Source of the DNA: Paractinoplanes deccanensis
GTDB lineage: Bacteria; Actinomycetota; Actinomycetes; Mycobacteriales; Micromonosporaceae
Direction: 5' to 3'
Assembly: GCF_016862115.1 (NCBI RefSeq)
Contig: NZ_BOMI01000082.1
Location: 1 to 64,000, forward strand
DNA length: 64,000 nt
Part shown: one piece after another, positions 62,811 through 64,000 of the stretch
Layout of the letters: every line of letters starts with the position of its first letter
How positions within the stretch are numbered: the first letter of the stretch is position 1
Made by a program: the position numbers and the translations under genes
Notes under the pieces: model-generated
Database searches by the model: none
Told to the model about the DNA's origin: nothing
Seen by the model: the letters and a program-made list of their open reading frames with translations, nothing else

Positions 62811-62884
62811 GGGGCGGTAGCTCAGTGGGTTAGAGCAGGGGACTCATAATCCCTCGGTCGCGGGTTCGAGTCCCGCCCGCCCCA
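62811..62884 (+). tRNA. tRNA with anticodon CAT (tRNA-Ile2 or tRNA-Met)
   Basis: All arms pair: acceptor GGGGCGG/CCGCCCC, D-arm GCTC-GAGC, anticodon stem GGGGA-TCCCT with loop CTCATAA, and T-arm GCGGG-CCCGC. Length is 74 nt without CCA. The anticodon arm and variable region (AGCAGGnGACTCATAATCnCT) resemble E. coli tRNA-Ile2, whose C34 is modified to lysidine, more than elongator tRNA-Met. The identity remains open between the two. Confidence 0.9.
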
Positions 62885-63008
62885 CTCCACGCCTGACCTG
62901 CGTGTTCATGCTGGGTCAAATGTGGCATTGCGCGAACCGGCGCCGTTGTCCGTGGTCGGTTGACGGGAGGGCTCGCTTCCCGGTTCGGCGCGATATAGCA
63001 TCTCTGCT

Positions 63009-63358
63009 ATGGCGTGGGGAGCTGTCGAGCTGGAACCAGAGGTGGAGAAGTGGCTGGAGAGCCTGCCGACCGCTCACTTCGCCCACGCGGCGTTTTACCT
63101 CGATCTGCTCTCTGAGCAAGGCCGCTGCTGGGTGAGCCCTACACAAAGCAGCTCGACCGCAAGCTGCGCGAACTGCGATTCCACCTGGATCGCCGCGCAG
63201 TTCGGATCACGTACTGGATCGCCACCGACAGGAGGATCATCCTGTTGACGGTCTTTCACAAGACGCGCATGCGGGACGAGCGGGAGATCGACCGGGCGCG
63301 CCGGGCATTGGCGCGGTGCATCGATGAGGCGCACGAAGTCGTGGACGAGGAAGGCTAG
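63009..63358 (+). pseudogene. Frameshifted HigB/RelE-type toxin gene
   Basis: Two frames together give a normal RelE/HigB-type toxin of about 115 residues. Frame one reads MAWGAVELEPEVEKWLESL and YLDLLSEQG. From about 63121 the homologous sequence continues in the -1 frame as LLGEPYTKQLDRKLRELRFH, RITYWIATDRRIILLTVFHK and then MRDEREIDRARRALA, ending at TAG 63358. One base is missing near GAGCAAGGCCG. The first frame alone continues to 63248 with unrelated sequence. The gene is probably inactive unless ribosomal frameshifting or an assembly error is involved. Confidence 0.8.
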
Positions 63359-63361
63359 GTC

Positions 63362-63661
63362 ATGAGCGAAAGTGGCGGTTGGGCCGCGATGCGGGAGCGG
63401 CGGTTGTCTGAGCCCGGTGCCGCTGAGGCGTACGACGCGGCGCGCCTGGCATTCGAGCTCGGGCGTTCCGTTCGGGAGCTTCGCGAGCGCCGAGGTTGGA
63501 GCCAGACTCAACTTGCTAAGGAATCGGGAATGACGCAGTCCGCGGTCGCCCGATTCGAGGCTGGCGGGACCGTTCCGACCTTGATGGTGCTGGAGCGGCT
63601 GGCGGCGGCCCTGGACGTGAGTCTCAAAGTGGGGTTCGAGCCGCGTGGTGCGGCCGCTTGA
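63362..63661 (+). CDS. XRE family antitoxin-like DNA-binding protein
   Basis: The 99-residue protein has a helix-turn-helix of XRE type (LRERRGWSQTQLAKESGMTQSAVARFEAGG). ERLAAALDVSLKVGF closes the domain, as in HigA-type antitoxins that follow their toxin gene. It starts 3 bp after the end of the toxin frame, so the two were translationally coupled. It is intact and could neutralise a related toxin or simply repress this promoter. The leading 30 residues are a helical region that would contact the toxin. Confidence 0.9.
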   Translation: MSESGGWAAMRERRLSEPGAAEAYDAARLAFELGRSVRELRERRGWSQTQLAKESGMTQSAVARFEAGGTVPTLMVLERLAAALDVSLKVGFEPRGAAA

Positions 63662-63802
63662 GCCGGCCGGTACTCGCGCCACAGCGTCCAAACCGCTCAT
63701 CGCGTCCCACTTTGTGGCCGTGACCTGGCCAAACAATCCATCAGCGGTCACCGATGACAACGGTGGTGGGGTGTGTGTGCGGCGGTTCTCTATCCTGCGC
63801 GG

Positions 63803-64000
63803 GTGTCTTCGCTCAGTGATGCCGAGCTCGATGCCTTGATCGCCGAGGCGGTCGTGGATTGCTATGACGAGTATGAACAGCTCAGTGGCCTGTTCGCCAT
63901 GATTGAGGGCGATCTGGCGTTGCCGTTCGAGACCGAGGTTCTCGGTGTGCCGGTGGTGGTCCGGAAGGTGGATTTGCGTTTGTCGGGGATCGTGGCGATC
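63803..64000 (+). CDS. Partial protein, calcium-binding-like small protein family
   Basis: A GTG at 63803 opens a frame still open at the window edge (66 codons seen). The product begins SSLSDAELDALIAEAVVD and has CYDEYEQLSGLFAMIEGDLA, then LPFETEVLGVPVVVRKVDL. This resembles small actinobacterial proteins annotated as calcium-binding proteins (MIEDNLxxPFxTxVLG pattern). The function is not known. The rest lies outside the window. Confidence 0.7.
   Translation, partial: MSSLSDAELDALIAEAVVDCYDEYEQLSGLFAMIEGDLALPFETEVLGVPVVVRKVDLRLSGIVAI

Overview
This is a very GC-rich bacterial chromosome segment with almost uniform codon use and many GTG starts and 4-bp ATGA/GTGA gene overlaps. The gene families point to a mycelial actinobacterium, most likely Micromonosporaceae (Actinoplanes-like): DUF6328, DUF2786 and DUF2293 proteins, orphan roadblock proteins, a dgt-dnaG pair, WXG100-like proteins, CHAT proteases and a deacetylase-glycosyltransferase fusion. 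That placement is inference from content, not from a search.

Layout. 1-3.2 kb: a minus-strand ykoE-ykoD-ykoC type ECF transporter for a thiamine precursor, under a TPP riboswitch. 3.3-5.3 kb: an epoxide-hydrolase-like enzyme and two membrane proteins. 5.3-8.6 kb: a zinc operon znuA-znuC-znuB-arsR-zur behind a Zur-type operator. 8.6-15.3 kb: mostly housekeeping, with glyS, a lone XdhC-type Rossmann domain, dusB, an MFS protein and a DUF2786 protein. 15.3-17.8 kb: an orphan cluster of three roadblock proteins and a DUF4388 protein. 18-26 kb: VOC protein, dgt, dnaG, an ABC-2 exporter and a YihY-family protein. 26-28 kb: a scar region with a transposase tail, a GNAT gene and tandem repeats. 28-34 kb: a sugar operon (ROK repressor, CUT2-like ABC transporter, Gfo/Idh dehydrogenase). 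34-39.4 kb: a methyltransferase, a GH18-like lipoprotein and a deacetylase-glycosyltransferase. 40.2-43.6 kb: a type VII secretion-style toxin/immunity module and a second DUF2786 protein. 43.7-45.6 kb: matrixin-like protease and an epimerase-like protein. 45.8-52.9 kb: a five-gene operon with an active-looking CHAT protease, a catalytically degenerate CHAT partner and accessory proteins. 53-56.7 kb: a decayed nuclease-like gene, a degenerate EboE-like TIM barrel, a sugar isomerase-like protein and a YtxH-like protein. 56.9-64 kb: tRNA-Asn, a 78-bp repeat array, a STAS protein, an ECF sigma factor with a membrane partner, a ThrE-type exporter, an amine-oxidase-like flavoprotein, a CAU-anticodon tRNA, a frameshifted toxin with an intact antitoxin, and the start of one more gene.

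The most interesting parts are the CHAT operon, the toxin/immunity module, the roadblock cluster without a GTPase, the in-frame 30-bp repeat that relays ATGA overlaps between ykoD and ykoC, and several intergenic minisatellites that look copied from neighbouring gene ends.
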